A DNA stretch of 64,000 nt from Archivesica marissinica (lineage: Eukaryota > Mollusca > Bivalvia > Venerida > Vesicomyidae). Under the pieces are notes generated by a model. It was not told the origin of the DNA and did no database searches. It saw only the letters and a program-made list of their open reading frames with translations. This document shows positions 29,840 through 41,955 of the stretch, in pieces. The stretch lies in the NCBI GenBank assembly GCA_014843695.1, contig CM026397.1:46438891-46502890 (forward strand), in the 5' to 3' direction. Position numbers and translations under genes: made by a program. Within the stretch, counting starts at the first letter, position 1, and each line of letters begins with the position of its first letter.

Positions 29840-30640
29840 TCGGTAGTATTTCAAAGCCGGGTATTGGAATGTTCAAGGCAAATTCTTGTACTTTAGATTG
29901 TAATTTTGACAATTTAGATCTTGCAGAAACACATTTAATGGATGATAATGTTTTAACTTTTAAATTACTGTTGGTTCGGGAATAATCGTTCATAAAAATG
30001 CCAATATAGGTTCGGGCGTAGTAGGAATTTTGAATAAACATACAATATGTGATCATTTGATATTACTATTTTGAGTTATGCGCATGAAGATATTTCATGG
30101 CTAAAGTTGGTCCATAAGTATGAAAAGTTTACCGTAATGTTATGCGTGTTTTAGCTGCCGCCGGAAAAATGCCCACGTTATTTTGATTTCAAAATGAGTG
30201 TATGTTTGTGGTGACTTCAATAGCAGGTGGGAAGACCTAAATGACTTTATTGCCGATGTAGATGATATACAATACATCACGACTTTCATCAATACTGTCT
30301 ACGGTTAACTATTTATAGATATTTTGATAAGCACAAACATGTCTATGCTAAATGGTAGAAGTGGTTCTGAAGATAATGTACCCCTGTTTCTGTGAAAGGG
30401 TCATCTGTAGTTGATTACTGTATTACTACACATTCCATATGCATAATAAGTTCGTAACACAGACTAGTATGCAAGATCATTCAACGCTGCAATGGAATAT
30501 TGTTAGTAATGCCTATTCAGAGGAATATGATGCTAAATATTTTTCATGAGCATAATTCTTGCGATAAGTTTAACCTTGGAAATGTTACTTATTTGATTGA
30601 TATTCAAAATTAACTTTCTACATCTACACAATAAAATTAT
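29840..30640 (+). pseudogene. Decayed LINE endonuclease region
   Basis: Scattered frames recall an APE-type endonuclease: NFDNLDLAETHLMDD, then GSGVVGILNKH, and VCGDFNSRWEDLNDFI, the conserved GDFN motif. Frameshifts and stops break it throughout. No intact reading frame exceeds 60 codons. Confidence 0.6.
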
Positions 30641-30739
30641 TCCCAACACTCAGACGCGAGTATGACAGATAGGCGCTTGTCATGGACCGTGGTTAACAAT
30701 CTCAATTAGTGAGATAAAGAGTGTTAAATAGAACTACAT

Positions 30740-32259
30740 ACTAAGGTTAAAAAACAGATATCAAGTATTTGCCAGTTCAGGGAGTTAATCATTTTTGTTA
30801 CACTGCTTGTATAGTTATAGTCATTGCAGACATAGCGTGCGGCTGCTCTTTGTACTCTGTCTGCTTATAGGTGAGAGACTTTTACCAGGGGTGCCAGACG
30901 GTTGAGCAATACTTGAGTTGAGGACGTACATTGGTGTTATAAGCTTTTTCTTTGACCTTCTTGTTACTAGTCTTTACATTCCTTTTGATGAATCTGAGAG
31001 TTATGTTATATGTTATGTTATATTTCGGGTTTTACGCCTGCATCAGCACCATTTTGGGCTATATCGCCGGCGGGCAGTTTACCTAACAACACCTTTCCTG
31101 GGCAGGCTCCAGCGGTTAACCAGTACTTGGGTGCACCAACCAAGCTGCCAACTTTTTCATATAAATTAGACACGGCCTGAGCGGGGCTCGAACCCGTGAC
31201 CATCAGTGATGATAGGTTACAGTGGTATACAAGTCAGCGACCTTAACCACTCGACCACGGAGGCGGACTGAATCTGAGAGAATTAGTAGCTATGGGGGAG
31301 ATGTTGTTTATGTGGGTAAACCAGTTTAAATCTTTACTAATTGTAACACCTAGATATTTGGCGGCATCGTTTGATTTTAGTACCATGTTATGGAGTGTGT
31401 AAGAGAAAATAAGTGGTTTTCCTTTGCGAGTTATTCTCAGCACCTCACACTTGTCCGGATTGAACCAGTCCCGTTCCCACTGTTCAAGAGCATTGAGGTC
31501 ACTTTGGAGGATGTGTGCATCAGAGGAGCATTTTACTGTGAGATACACCATGGTGTCATCTGCGAACAGTCTAGCTTTACTCTTGATTGAGTTGGGGAGG
31601 CCATTAATGTACGCTAGAAAGAGGCAAGGTCCTAAGACAGAGCATTGCGGCAACCCAGAGATGACAGACAGTGTATCAGAAGTGCAGCCATCCACAACTA
31701 CTTTTTGGGATCGGCCCTTTAGGAATGACTTGATCCACCGTGATGCCAGGGGGTGGACGCCTAGCTCATTAAGTTTGTATATTAGTTTGTTGTGATCAAC
31801 CTTGTCGAACGCGTTACTAAAATCATAACAATAAGATCAGTTTGTTTACCATTTTCAAGGTTGTCGTATACCTCTTATGTGAAGCTGATAAGATGAGATT
31901 CACAACTATGTTTTGATCTGAAGCCATGCTGGAATTGGCTTAGTGGGTCATTATTGTCAAAATGGATCATGCTGTTAGAGACCAAAATATGCTCCAATAG
32001 TTTGGAAGCAATGCAGGTGAGAGAAATTGGCCTGTAGTTACTGGCCTTTCTTATAGACAGGGGCTACTACTGCACTTCTCCAATCTGATGGAACACTGCC
32101 TGTTTCAAAGGTAAACTTAAAGATGGTTGTGAGGATGGGAGAGATCTCGTTGTGTAGCTCTTTAAGGATTTTAGGGGATATTTCGTCCGGACCTGAGGCT
32201 TTATTTGGGGATATCCCCTGGAGTAGTTTGTCAATACCTTCAACTGATATTGAGATCAT
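30740..32259 (-). pseudogene. Decayed LINE reverse transcriptase, split by a SINE
   Basis: Reading from high to low coordinates: LLQGISPNKASGPDEISP and WRSAVVAPVYKKGQ, then NYRPISLTCIASKLLEH-like residues, a region with PQCSVLGPCLFLAYINGLP, the catalytic LFADDTMVY (FADD motif), and KYLGVTISKDLNW. The frame changes at least twice. Beyond the SINE at 31001-31268 the sequence goes on with RPQLKYCSTVWHPW, so the SINE is younger than the LINE. CR1/Jockey-like type. Confidence 0.85.
31001..31268 (-). mobile_element. tRNA-derived SINE, family E, nested in LINE
   Basis: Minus-strand head with CCGTGGTCGAGTGGTTAAGG and B box GGGTTCGAGCCCCG; tail with CTGCCCAGGAAAGG and GGTAAACTGCCCGCC. It is flanked by identical 12-bp duplications TGAATCTGAGAG (30989-31000 and 31269-31280), showing retrotransposition into the LINE. 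Confidence 0.9.
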
Positions 32260-32427
32260 CTTTTAACAGATTATAATGTTAATTAGCAAGATTGGAGTTG
32301 GTCACTGTAAAAATAATTAATACCTATTCTGGGTTTCTGGATGGTGGTTCCTACTTCTTCGTGTATTGATGACGTTTTACATATAAGAACATGTGATTTC
32401 AGTTCTCTGTTTAAGACAGTAACAGAA

Positions 32428-32600
32428 TGCCCGCCTCATTCCTAATGGAATTCATCGCCACGAGTAAGAAAGAGGCAATGTGGAATTTACATGCCTTGTC
32501 TAAGCGCATACTCGTAACGGCTACAACTGGACGCGAACTCCAGACATTTCGCACCTGAGACGAACGTGTTATCACGTGCCAACGGATTGCGTGATTAATT
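32428..32600 (-). mobile_element. Degenerate SINE family B
   Basis: The minus strand shows CTCGTGGCGATGAATTCC and the GTGCGAAATG, GGAGTTCGCG remnants of head and body. The tail is missing. Confidence 0.6.
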
Positions 32601-32788
32601 CCTACAAGTCAGTTTTATTCTCCGTTGTAAATAACTGAAAGACATACGAGACGTACCATTTCTTAAAAATAAAGAATGTCGTATGTAAAATGTGTAATTG
32701 TTAAACAAGATAGATATTTTTTTTCTTTGTATTTCTTTTATATATTATATTAGCACATAATTATATAATAATAGGAAGAATAACTTAC

Positions 32789-32913
32789 TGACTCTGATAA
32801 CCGTTCAAACGTTGCAGGGGTGCTCTGTAAATTTGCAGTTTCCTTATGCTCAGTGATGGACATCAAATCATCATCACTAGTGTCCTGCTGTGGGTTGCAA
32901 CAGGGCTGAATTT
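32789..32913 (-). CDS. Exon N4: polar linker
   Basis: Acceptor TTATACAG and donor GTAAGT. With a split codon from N3 it reads EIQPCCNPQQDTSDDDLM, then HKETANLQSTPATFERLSES. Low-complexity, probably a flexible linker. Phase fits N3 upstream (1) and N5 downstream (0). Confidence 0.55.
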
Positions 32914-32949
32914 CTGTATAACAATATAACACATCAGACGTTTAATTAA

Positions 32950-33575
32950 TTTAGTTGTGTATTTTTGGGGGTTCAAGTCTAACCAGCAGCTTATGTCATA
33001 TGGCGTCTCTCCAGCTGCTGTACAAATATTATGAACGTTAACCTACGTTTGGGATTGGTAACGTGTGACAAGTGCTTACTGAATTGTAAAGTAATTGAAT
33101 ATTACGAGTCGTTTGATATATGATACAAAGTGCTATCAAAGCCTAATGAGTCTCTAGTGTTTATTATAGAGAGGGGAAATGGCAGGCTGGTTCAAAAGAG
33201 TGGCAGTGTGCATTGTGGGCCACGAAGAGGTGTGGGAGGGGGTATTTTAGTGTTAGAAAAGTTTCCTAAATTACGGTGATTGATCAAAGAGACAGTACAG
33301 TAAGGCAATACATATTTGTGAAAAAGTTCTAAGTGATATAGACACATGTTGAGACTAAATAAAACAATATTAAACAAAATGTTTTAAAAAGGCAAAAGGG
33401 CGGGGCTAAATGGCAAAAGGGCGGAGCTAAAAATACATGGATGCGCGCTTTGTCATTCCGTCAAACCCCTACTCTAAGCAACACCTTAATATGACCTGAA
33501 TTGAAGATTAATGCTAGAGGGGTTCAATTATAATGCCATGACCTTACAGTGGAATGATAACATTTAATGTAATCA
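32950..33575. other. No gene recognised
   Basis: Intron-like sequence with small duplicated pieces (GGCAAAAGGGCGG twice near 33395-33425). Nothing else supported. Confidence 0.4.
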
Positions 33576-33579
33576 ATTG

Positions 33580-33930
33580 ACTAACTTAGCGTCTAAAACA
33601 GTTTTCCATAATTTGCTATCTTTATTTGATAAAGACAAATTTGATGCTAAAGCTACATTATATTTTATTATTTGATACACTTATAATGCCAATATTGTTG
33701 TATGACTGTGAGGTGTGGGGTATTTATAATAATAATAGTTACAAACAGGTGTATAAATAACATATTCAGTCGATTTTGTAAATATATACTTGGAGTCAAA
33801 CAACACCAAATGATGTTGTTTATGGAGTACTTGGAAGATTCCCATTATCAATAATCTGTAAAGAAAGGTCTATATTGTTGAATATCATAATAAAACATAA
33901 CACATCAGCCTCTGTGAAAACGTAAATAAT
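33580..33930 (+). pseudogene. Decayed LINE ORF2 fragment
   Basis: Plus-strand frames read IMPILLYDCEVWGIY, then VVYGVLGRFPLSIICK; LPxLLYGCEVWG and ELGRxPL are typical of the region after LINE reverse transcriptase. Stops interrupt it. Confidence 0.65.
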
Positions 33931-34025
33931 ATTATATTAATCATTCTCGAGACTTATTCCCTGATGGAATCCATCACCACGAAGGAGAGAGACGATGGAA
34001 TGTGGAATGTTAAGTGTCAACTTCA
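33930..34025 (-). mobile_element. SINE family B fragment
   Basis: Only the tail and body remain (minus strand: TGGTGATGGATTCCATC, AGAATGATTAATATAA). Confidence 0.5.
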
Positions 34026-34244
34026 TAAGTATCAATAGGATGACGTCGCAATATGTGCCAATTGCATCAGAGAGACATTAGGATATTTATATTCTCCTGT
34101 TTATCTTAAAGGAAAAACATTAACAAGATTCATGTTAATCATGAACAAATAAAGCTCACTAAAATATTTAATTAAGTTTATAATATCGGGATGTACATAT
34201 AATTATGTCTAGCTACATTATATATTTTCTCATATATATATTAC

Positions 34245-34385
34245 GGGATGTCGCTCACATGAATTTTAGACACAAATATTTAATTAAGCATATATATATT
34301 ACGGGATGTCTAGCTACATATATATATTACGGGATGTCTAGCTACATATATATATTACGGGATGTCTAGCTACATATATATTATT
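34245..34385. repeat. AT-rich tandem repeat, about 32-bp unit
   Basis: Three to four copies of TATATATATTACGGGATG followed by TCTAGCTACA. Confidence 0.85.
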
Positions 34386-34639
34386 TAACAAGCTTACATA
34401 CATTTGTGTCAATTGCATATATTTTGTTTTATTAATTTGGCAAACAGAAAGTAAATTTAATGTAACTATGGCGTCATACGTAAATGTATATGTAAATATG
34501 AGGTCATAGCATACGTTTTGGGCTGAACATAATGGTATGATCGCATATGAACACAATGGCTTCAGAGAGAAGCCTAGTACCATCGACCACTTATCCACTT
34601 TGACATGTATTATTGCTACAACAAAATATCCACATTATG

Positions 34640-35220
34640 TGCCTTTATTGATTTTAGTAAGGCATATGATTTTATTAACAGATAAATTGTTGAAATAAAA
34701 ACTTAAATGAAGTTGCCGGTAATATGTTGCGAGCTGTTAACTATATCTACTCTTCTGTGTCGTCCTGTATTAGGATAAACTCCTAGGTATCTTTACCTAT
34801 TCATATGAGCAATTTAGTAGATCTTGTGGAAAATGCTGTAATGGAGATTATGTGTAACAGTGTGACTGGTGTTTCTGGATGTGGTCGCAATAAGCTTAGA
34901 ACCTAGTGTACATTTAAATTTCAACCAGAAGTATATTGTAAAATGATTTTACCCACACGTTACAGATCAGCATTATGTAAATTTAGATGTGGAGTTGCTC
35001 CATTACGTATAGAAACCTAAAGGTATGAGAATATACCACTTGCTGGACGTAATTGCACTTTCTGTAATTTATTAGAAGATGAAAGCCACATATTTTTGGA
35101 ATGATCATTGTATGATTATTTGAGAGCTGTTCTCTTAGAGAAAGCCTCATTATACGAAAATGACTTTAGGAACAAGCCTGTATCCGATCTGATCGAGGCT
35201 GATTTTTAAAACATTTCTTA
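34640..35220 (+). pseudogene. Decayed LINE reverse transcriptase fragment
   Basis: LCAFIDFSKAYDFINR-like residues (motif A) open it. Further on, a C-terminal NCTFCNLLEDESHIFLE zinc-knuckle pattern appears, so the catalytic part has been largely deleted. Stops are frequent. Confidence 0.65.
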
Positions 35221-36059
35221 ATTGCGCATTCATTTAGTGCTTTATTTCCATTTCAGTATTTCAAAATTTCTGGTTTTAAGAAGTAATTAATTTTCAATTA
35301 GCAACTGTTCCTCGATTTTAATATATAAATATAATATGTCAGTAGACTGTGATAGTTTGATTATCTGTGATTAGATTAGTCTCTTATAATTCTTTAATAA
35401 TGAATGGTGTTATATTTTGCCACGATAATTTGTTGTGTATATTTTATTTATTGTACATCGATGAGACTGAAATAAAGATGGAATCTCATGCTCACAATTC
35501 CAATCCGATGGTGCGTAAATGGGAAAGAAATCTGCTCACGTGTTCCCTTTTGTACAGTCACCGATCGTTCTAAATCGATAGCATACATGACGTCTTGTTA
35601 AACCTTGAGTATGTCTAGTCCACTGGTGTTCGATAGCTCTAATATCGAAATCATTGATATATGTCAATGTTAGTATTTTGTTTGTGTGCGGGGTTTAAAG
35701 TCGCACCGGCAGCTTAGTTCGCATGGCGACTCCCTAAGTGTCCATGTAATCCTAATGATAGAGCTGAGGTGGGAAATGAATCTTCTCGCTAAAACCCAAG
35801 GAATATTTAATCGGATGTCTGTGTTGTAATACAATGTAAACATAGACTGGCATAAGCATGCACTATGATAATGTATGTACTACATTAAAAACAATTAACT
35901 GTGAAGTAAACTGTATCAACTAATACCACGAACGTGTGTGTAGTCCGTATTGAAAAAAGCAGATTAACATAACTGCATAGTATATATAAACTGTAGATGA
36001 ATGCCTCTAGCCAATTTAATCGTATTTGAACACTTAGTTTAAAAATTAAAGTTACAAAC
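35221..36059. other. No gene recognised
   Basis: AT-rich intron-like sequence between LINE remains and exon N3. Confidence 0.4.
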
Positions 36060-36392
36060 CTTTTTTCGTATCTTTCATGAGGTGCGCTTTGATGGATAAA
36101 TTCGCAATCTGTAACTCATTTCCAATATCTCTCCCTATGCATGTCATGGCATTTTCAAAAATTAATGCCGATTCAAAATTGTTCTGTGGTTGTTTCAGAT
36201 GTTCATGACTCTCCATATTTACGGTCGACGTCATCGTACTTGAATCTACTATGGCGCTTGGAAGTTCTCTTAATTGAACGCTACCTTTCCCATTTGCTCT
36301 CGTTTCAGTCATGTCATCGGCTTGGCTACTATGTGATAAAAATGACCGCAACACATATCTCTTGCGTGACACATATTCGTTTAGGGTTACAA
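36060..36392 (-). CDS. Exon N3: polar region
   Basis: Acceptor GCTTCAG and donor GTTTGT (weak but acceptable). The peptide begins VVTLNEYVSRKRYVLRSFL and later has NNFESALIFENAMTC and IGNELQIANLSIKAHLMK. No known domain recognised. Phase 1 at both ends matches N2 and N4. Confidence 0.55.
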
Positions 36393-36574
36393 CTGAAGCA
36401 AAAAGCAATGTGTTAATACTGTATATAACGTTCATGATAATTTTATTATACTAGAAACTATTCATAAAGAAGTAAACTTAATAATGCCGGTACATCTGGG
36501 AAAACTATGGCCGTACAAGTGAATTCGGATTACGAAAAATATTATAATATATAATACAAGGAGAAACATTTCAC

Positions 36575-36988
36575 CTAATTCATCCATTGTTCTCCAAAAT
36601 TCATCTTTGTAGATGACCACTTCAAGTTTTACATCTGCATAGCCATCGATAGTTCGTATTGCTTTTTCCAGATCGCTTAGCTGTCGGGTGAGATTGTCGT
36701 TTCGGTAATCTTCTAACAAATCGACAAGTGTGGTAAGTGACGTACATTTTATCATCAGCATAATACATTTTTCTTTTACCATTACGACGTGTCTGCCTTG
36801 TTTTAAAAATTGTATAATCGTCTGCTCTACCGCGTTTCTTAGCTTATGTACGTCGGAGTTTGGTAATGTATTATCAAGATCTAATAGTGTCCTAGATAGT
36901 ATTTCATTGAACAGTCTTATCATTACGTCAACAACATGTTTTTCTTTTTCGGGACTGCTGCAGTTCACCTCTATGACAACACCAATTT
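36575..36988 (-). CDS. Exon N2: TRADD-N-like domain
   Basis: Acceptor CTTACAG and donor GTGAAA, 137 codons plus split codons. It reads VVDVMIRLFNEILSRTLL, AVEQTIIQFLKQGRHVV, then CIMLMIKCTSLTTLVDLL, EDYRNDNLTRQLSDLEKA and VKLEVVIYKDEFWRTM. The order 'helix, GS/GR-VV-V-E, strand with L-CTSL-L--L--DY--G-L, then VK..V.I...EF' is one I know from TRADD-N-like domains in immune proteins of molluscs, cnidarians and amphioxus. These act as adaptor or oligomerisation modules. The match is by memory of the pattern, so moderate certainty. Confidence 0.6.
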
Positions 36989-37356
36989 CTGTAAGGATAA
37001 ATAAGGTATACAATGCATATATAAGTTTACTTTTGTACGAATCCTTACAACCTATTAAGTCACACAACTTATTATTTACTAATCATCTTTTAAGTTTTGA
37101 AATATATGTACAGTGAAATGGAATACAATGTAGCTTTATGAATTAAAACAATAGTTCCTTCTAAAAATTTGAGATATGTTAGTGGTACTTTGCGATAAGC
37201 AGCCATATCGGCGGATCTTGGAACTGTTTTACAAATTATATTCATGATTGCAAAATAGCACACAAATCTATACATATTTTTGCCGATCGTTTTAAGATTC
37301 TGCTGGCTATATAGCGTCATCCTCACATAGTACATGAAGATGAGATGAAATCTTAC

Positions 37357-37452
37357 CTGGGATATCAATAGTGCTATTCTGTGGAATACGCAAGCTTAAA
37401 TCTTTCATCTGGTTCATCATTTGGTCCATTTTTTTACTGTGTTCTTCGGACC
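37357..37452 (-). CDS. Exon N1: short helical segment
   Basis: Acceptor GATTTCAG and donor GTAAGA. The peptide SEEHSKKMDQMMNQMKDL then SLRIPQNSTIDIP joins exon N2 as PEIGVVIEV in phase 1. The gene continues to the right, but I could not identify the next exon. The Met-rich stretch may be a short coiled coil. Confidence 0.55.
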
Positions 37453-37499
37453 CTGAAATCAGAGAGATTTATGCATGTGGGAGGGGCCAAAATGTTTGA

Positions 37500-38240
37500 T
37501 ATGTTTCCCTGGTAGTCATCTATGAACATGTTTATTGTTTATCATGTCTTTAATGCATTCTTTACAGCTAATACAAGACATGACAATTGACAGAATTATT
37601 GTATTCAAGCTATTAGAAAACCTGAACGTAAATATATCGGGTGGACCTGACCTTTTGCATCCCAGGGTGCTAAAGGAACTATGTCATATTTTAGCCTTAC
37701 CATTGACTTCAATATTTCAAGAATAACTTGAATGAGGTGATTTTGTAATGATGGGAAACAGCACATGTAACATATTTTCAAAAAGAGGAGTCTAGAGAAC
37801 ATCCTGGGATTACCGACCAATTAGTTTAACTTGCAAGTTATGGAAATGTTAGTTAGAGATGATGTGGTGTTGCATATCACAAATTATTGTCAAATTCTCA
37901 GTATGGTTTTCGTTAATTCAGACATTCGGAGTTATAAAAAGTGGACAGAGTTGTTAGATAACGGGGAAATTTTGACACTGTATACTACGATTATAAGAAG
38001 GCTTTTGATAATGTGTCCCATGCCTATCTTATAGCTACAGTCGTACATAATAGAATGTAAGCTGTTGGACTGTCGTAGCAGACAGAACAATGTATGTGGT
38101 ACTAAATCATTGCATGTCAGATTGGACAGATAGATGTAATGAGCGGTATACTACACGGAAGCGTTCCTGGTCCCATCTCAATGAATATTGAAGAAATTGG
38201 TATCACCCGCTTGTTAGTAGATGATTTAAAAAAAGTGAGT
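37500..38240 (+). pseudogene. Decayed LINE reverse transcriptase fragment
   Basis: Frames recall KLLENLNVNISGGPDLLHPRV (20-residue region around GPD.+.PR.L), then DYRPISLTCK and a ILHGSVPG-like piece. Several frameshifts and stops are present. Confidence 0.65.
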
Positions 38241-38689
38241 AATTCCCTTTAGTAGGAAGTTTGGAATAGCTCTGAATACGTTTGGAAATATCTAGTGTTT
38301 TAAGATGCTTTGTGAATAAAATTGGACTATTGAAACATATAAGTTGGTAGCATCATCTTACTTTAGTCGTAAAGAGTAGAAAAGAATTAAAATGCCTCAA
38401 TAATTTACACTCAGTTAGTTGTATGTGATGAAAGGATCCCATGGGGGACGCCATTTTGTTCCAGACAATACATGCCATTGTATAAACCGTATATAATCCT
38501 TTGTTCCTTGATACTTTATACACTATAAAGAATGTATCATCTGTGCATGGGTCACGCTTGATGAAAACTGTAGATACAGGGTGTATGAAAAATAATGGTG
38601 AATAAAAATGTAGACACCGAAGCTTCCCTGAAGGATATCAAAAAATCAACTGCTGCAAATGAACAACAAACTTTCCAATGTAATGTAGA

Positions 38690-38890
38690 AAAACAATGGT
38701 AGCTAAAATAAGTACCTTTTGCATATACTGTACGAAATCTGTAGAAATATAGTACTTTTATTAGAAGCGAAGGTGGAATAAACGTGATTTCATGTTGGAC
38801 AAAAACATATGAAAACACTTAATAGGACCTATCTACTTTTAGGGAGTATTCAGGGGCAGTAACTGACCGATGTCCCTCATTACATGTAAT
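38690..38890. repeat. Dispersed repeat R67, copy 1
   Basis: The segment with TTTTGCATATACTGTA, TTAGAAGCGAAGGTGGAATAA and TAGGGAGTATTCAGGGG matches 52730-52930 in inverted orientation. Confidence 0.65.
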
Positions 38891-39150
38891 AGGACCTATC
38901 TACTTGTAGGGAGTATTCAGGGGCAGTAACTGACCGATGTCCCTCATTACATGTAATAGGACCTATCTACTTGTAGGGAGTATTCAGGGGCAGTAACTGA
39001 CCGATGTCCCTCATTACATGTAATAGGACCTATCTACTTTTAGGGAGTATTCAGGGGCAGTAACTGACCGATGTCCCTCATTACATGTAATAGGACCTAT
39101 CTACTTTTAGGGAGTATTCAGGGGCAGTAACTGACCGATGTCTCACATGT
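38818..39150. repeat. Tandem repeat, 67-bp unit, 5 copies
   Basis: The unit holds AATAGGACCTATCTACTT, TAGGGAGTATTCAGGGG and CAGTAACTGACCGATGTCC. Single copies of the same unit flank the last exon of the oxidase gene at 52365 and 52730. Confidence 0.95.
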
Positions 39151-39184
39151 AATCAGAACTATTATCACAAGAGTTGTATATTGG

Positions 39185-39305
39185 TGATACAGTAAAACCC
39201 CTATAATAAAACAACCTATGGGACTTCCAAAACGTGGTCTTATTAGCGGGGTGGTCTCTTTATCGAGTTTGGTCAAGAAGACTAATATAAAATAATCTTC
39301 AATTA
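39185..39305. repeat. Possible Tc1/pogo-type MITE end
   Basis: TACAGTAAAACCCCTATAAT followed by AAACAACC and TCTTATTAGCGGGG resembles repeats with a CAGTNAAACC terminus. The matching right end is not seen. Confidence 0.4.
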
Positions 39306-39419
39306 GCAGGTTCAGTGGTCGGTCACACAGCAAGCCTTCTTCCTTAGATTGTAGCACCCCCCACCCCTCCTCAAGGATCCAACTCAAAAAAATTGGATTC
39401 ATAGCAGCTTGTTTTCATT

Positions 39420-40955
39420 AAATATTTCTGCCCACTGAATAAGTTAATCACACATTTTGTTCCACCCCTCTCGGGCTATCCTATATTTATCCATTCAGAA
39501 TTTGTTTGATTAAGTTTTACTAATTAATTTACCTGCGTCTTTCCAATGCAGAACTTGTCTGGTAGTTGTCTCTGGCTCTTACCAGGACTCATTTATTAAG
39601 TTAATTTGCTCTAAGCTGTGACGTATGCCTCTTTGATCTTTATGTTAACAAATAAATATAAAAGTCGTAACCTCAGGAATTTCAGAAAATTAAACAAGCC
39701 CAGAGCTTGTCTATTACATACATCTATTTTTAGAACGCCCAAGTAATTTTCCATGATTATGCCAGCATTGACACAGCTGTGATGATTTAAATAACACCTG
39801 TAGGAGATATTTTTAATTGACGATTGTCGTAGAATTTCAAATGTAAGCATCATTGTTTTTCAAAATAAATGAGAGAGTTCTTTGCGTTTACGGTCCATGC
39901 TGATTCTATACATGCAAAATGTGATATGAAACATACTCTCTTAATGATAATCTTTTATTGTCCAACACTCGAGGAGATCAATCAATCCAATATCGCAAAG
40001 ATTAGCAAACAGAAAGAGGTAATTATCTATTAATAGAAACACATAATACCTACCTTGTGTTTTACAGTTTGTACTCCAGACAATATACAAAAGATTAAAA
40101 GCAATCAAAAGCAATCATTTACAATCAACACTTCCGTGTTTATCTCACTTAACCCTGACCAATACAATACCATAATTATTGTCGTAAAACTGGGACATAA
40201 TTAAAAATGTTTTATCATGTCAGGCGCGATCAATGAAAGTGAGAAAATCGCCCGCGGTCCAAAGAGTAATGTGGCGTGTAGATATAATGAGAATTTCCAT
40301 GGGCTTGTATAGGTTAGCACGACCGTGGGGAAGGAAGTGTTACTCATTATGTTACTGCTGACAAGGACAACAAAAACAATTTGACCACAGTCATGCATAC
40401 GCACAATAAAATGTCGCATGTAAAGCCTCCGCTATATAAACTGGTCCGAATAATAATGTTCCGATTCATCAACAGGGGAGTGTTTGATAGATACTGTAAC
40501 TGTACAGGATTGAAGAAGAGTAAATAAAGGAAGAGAATAACATCCATACTTCGCTCTAGTAAGAGTAGAATATTATAACAAGGGAAATATGACATAAACT
40601 GACGAATTAGTTACATGTTATTACTATATGGGTCTGTGAAAATTGAGAGCGATTTTAATTACCGAAGTGTTAGCTCAATGTCTAGTGGTATGTGTGCAAC
40701 ACACGTTCCACTATTATGACGTATTTGCATGACCACCAGGTACCAATATGGTACTTACCCAATCTAATATTCTAAAACTGATGTGTACCATTGAGGAATA
40801 CTGTTACCTGAAAAATACTGATATGCATTTTCAACTAAGACATATTTTCCAAGATCACTGTGGCAGTACCAAACTAAAAATGTGGTTAATAGGCGGCATG
40901 AGATACTGAACATACAAGATTTCCTAATATTCGAACCATATATGCTCTTGATTAT
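39420..40955. other. No gene recognised
   Basis: AT-rich unique-looking sequence up to the gap; small reading frames look random. It may be intron of the N-exon gene or intergenic. Confidence 0.4.
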
Positions 40956-41955
40956 NNNNNNNNNNNNNNNNNNNNNNNNNNNNNNNNNNNNNNNNNNNNN
41001 NNNNNNNNNNNNNNNNNNNNNNNNNNNNNNNNNNNNNNNNNNNNNNNNNNNNNNNNNNNNNNNNNNNNNNNNNNNNNNNNNNNNNNNNNNNNNNNNNNNN
41101 NNNNNNNNNNNNNNNNNNNNNNNNNNNNNNNNNNNNNNNNNNNNNNNNNNNNNNNNNNNNNNNNNNNNNNNNNNNNNNNNNNNNNNNNNNNNNNNNNNNN
41201 NNNNNNNNNNNNNNNNNNNNNNNNNNNNNNNNNNNNNNNNNNNNNNNNNNNNNNNNNNNNNNNNNNNNNNNNNNNNNNNNNNNNNNNNNNNNNNNNNNNN
41301 NNNNNNNNNNNNNNNNNNNNNNNNNNNNNNNNNNNNNNNNNNNNNNNNNNNNNNNNNNNNNNNNNNNNNNNNNNNNNNNNNNNNNNNNNNNNNNNNNNNN
41401 NNNNNNNNNNNNNNNNNNNNNNNNNNNNNNNNNNNNNNNNNNNNNNNNNNNNNNNNNNNNNNNNNNNNNNNNNNNNNNNNNNNNNNNNNNNNNNNNNNNN
41501 NNNNNNNNNNNNNNNNNNNNNNNNNNNNNNNNNNNNNNNNNNNNNNNNNNNNNNNNNNNNNNNNNNNNNNNNNNNNNNNNNNNNNNNNNNNNNNNNNNNN
41601 NNNNNNNNNNNNNNNNNNNNNNNNNNNNNNNNNNNNNNNNNNNNNNNNNNNNNNNNNNNNNNNNNNNNNNNNNNNNNNNNNNNNNNNNNNNNNNNNNNNN
41701 NNNNNNNNNNNNNNNNNNNNNNNNNNNNNNNNNNNNNNNNNNNNNNNNNNNNNNNNNNNNNNNNNNNNNNNNNNNNNNNNNNNNNNNNNNNNNNNNNNNN
41801 NNNNNNNNNNNNNNNNNNNNNNNNNNNNNNNNNNNNNNNNNNNNNNNNNNNNNNNNNNNNNNNNNNNNNNNNNNNNNNNNNNNNNNNNNNNNNNNNNNNN
41901 NNNNNNNNNNNNNNNNNNNNNNNNNNNNNNNNNNNNNNNNNNNNNNNNNNNNNNN
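40956..41955. other. Assembly gap of exactly 1000 N
   Basis: Second nominal gap. An array starts 210 bp to its right. Confidence 0.98.

Noticed and set aside
36730..37116. 128-codon plus-strand frame
   Set aside because: Antisense shadow of exon N2, whose splice borders and phases fit the minus strand.
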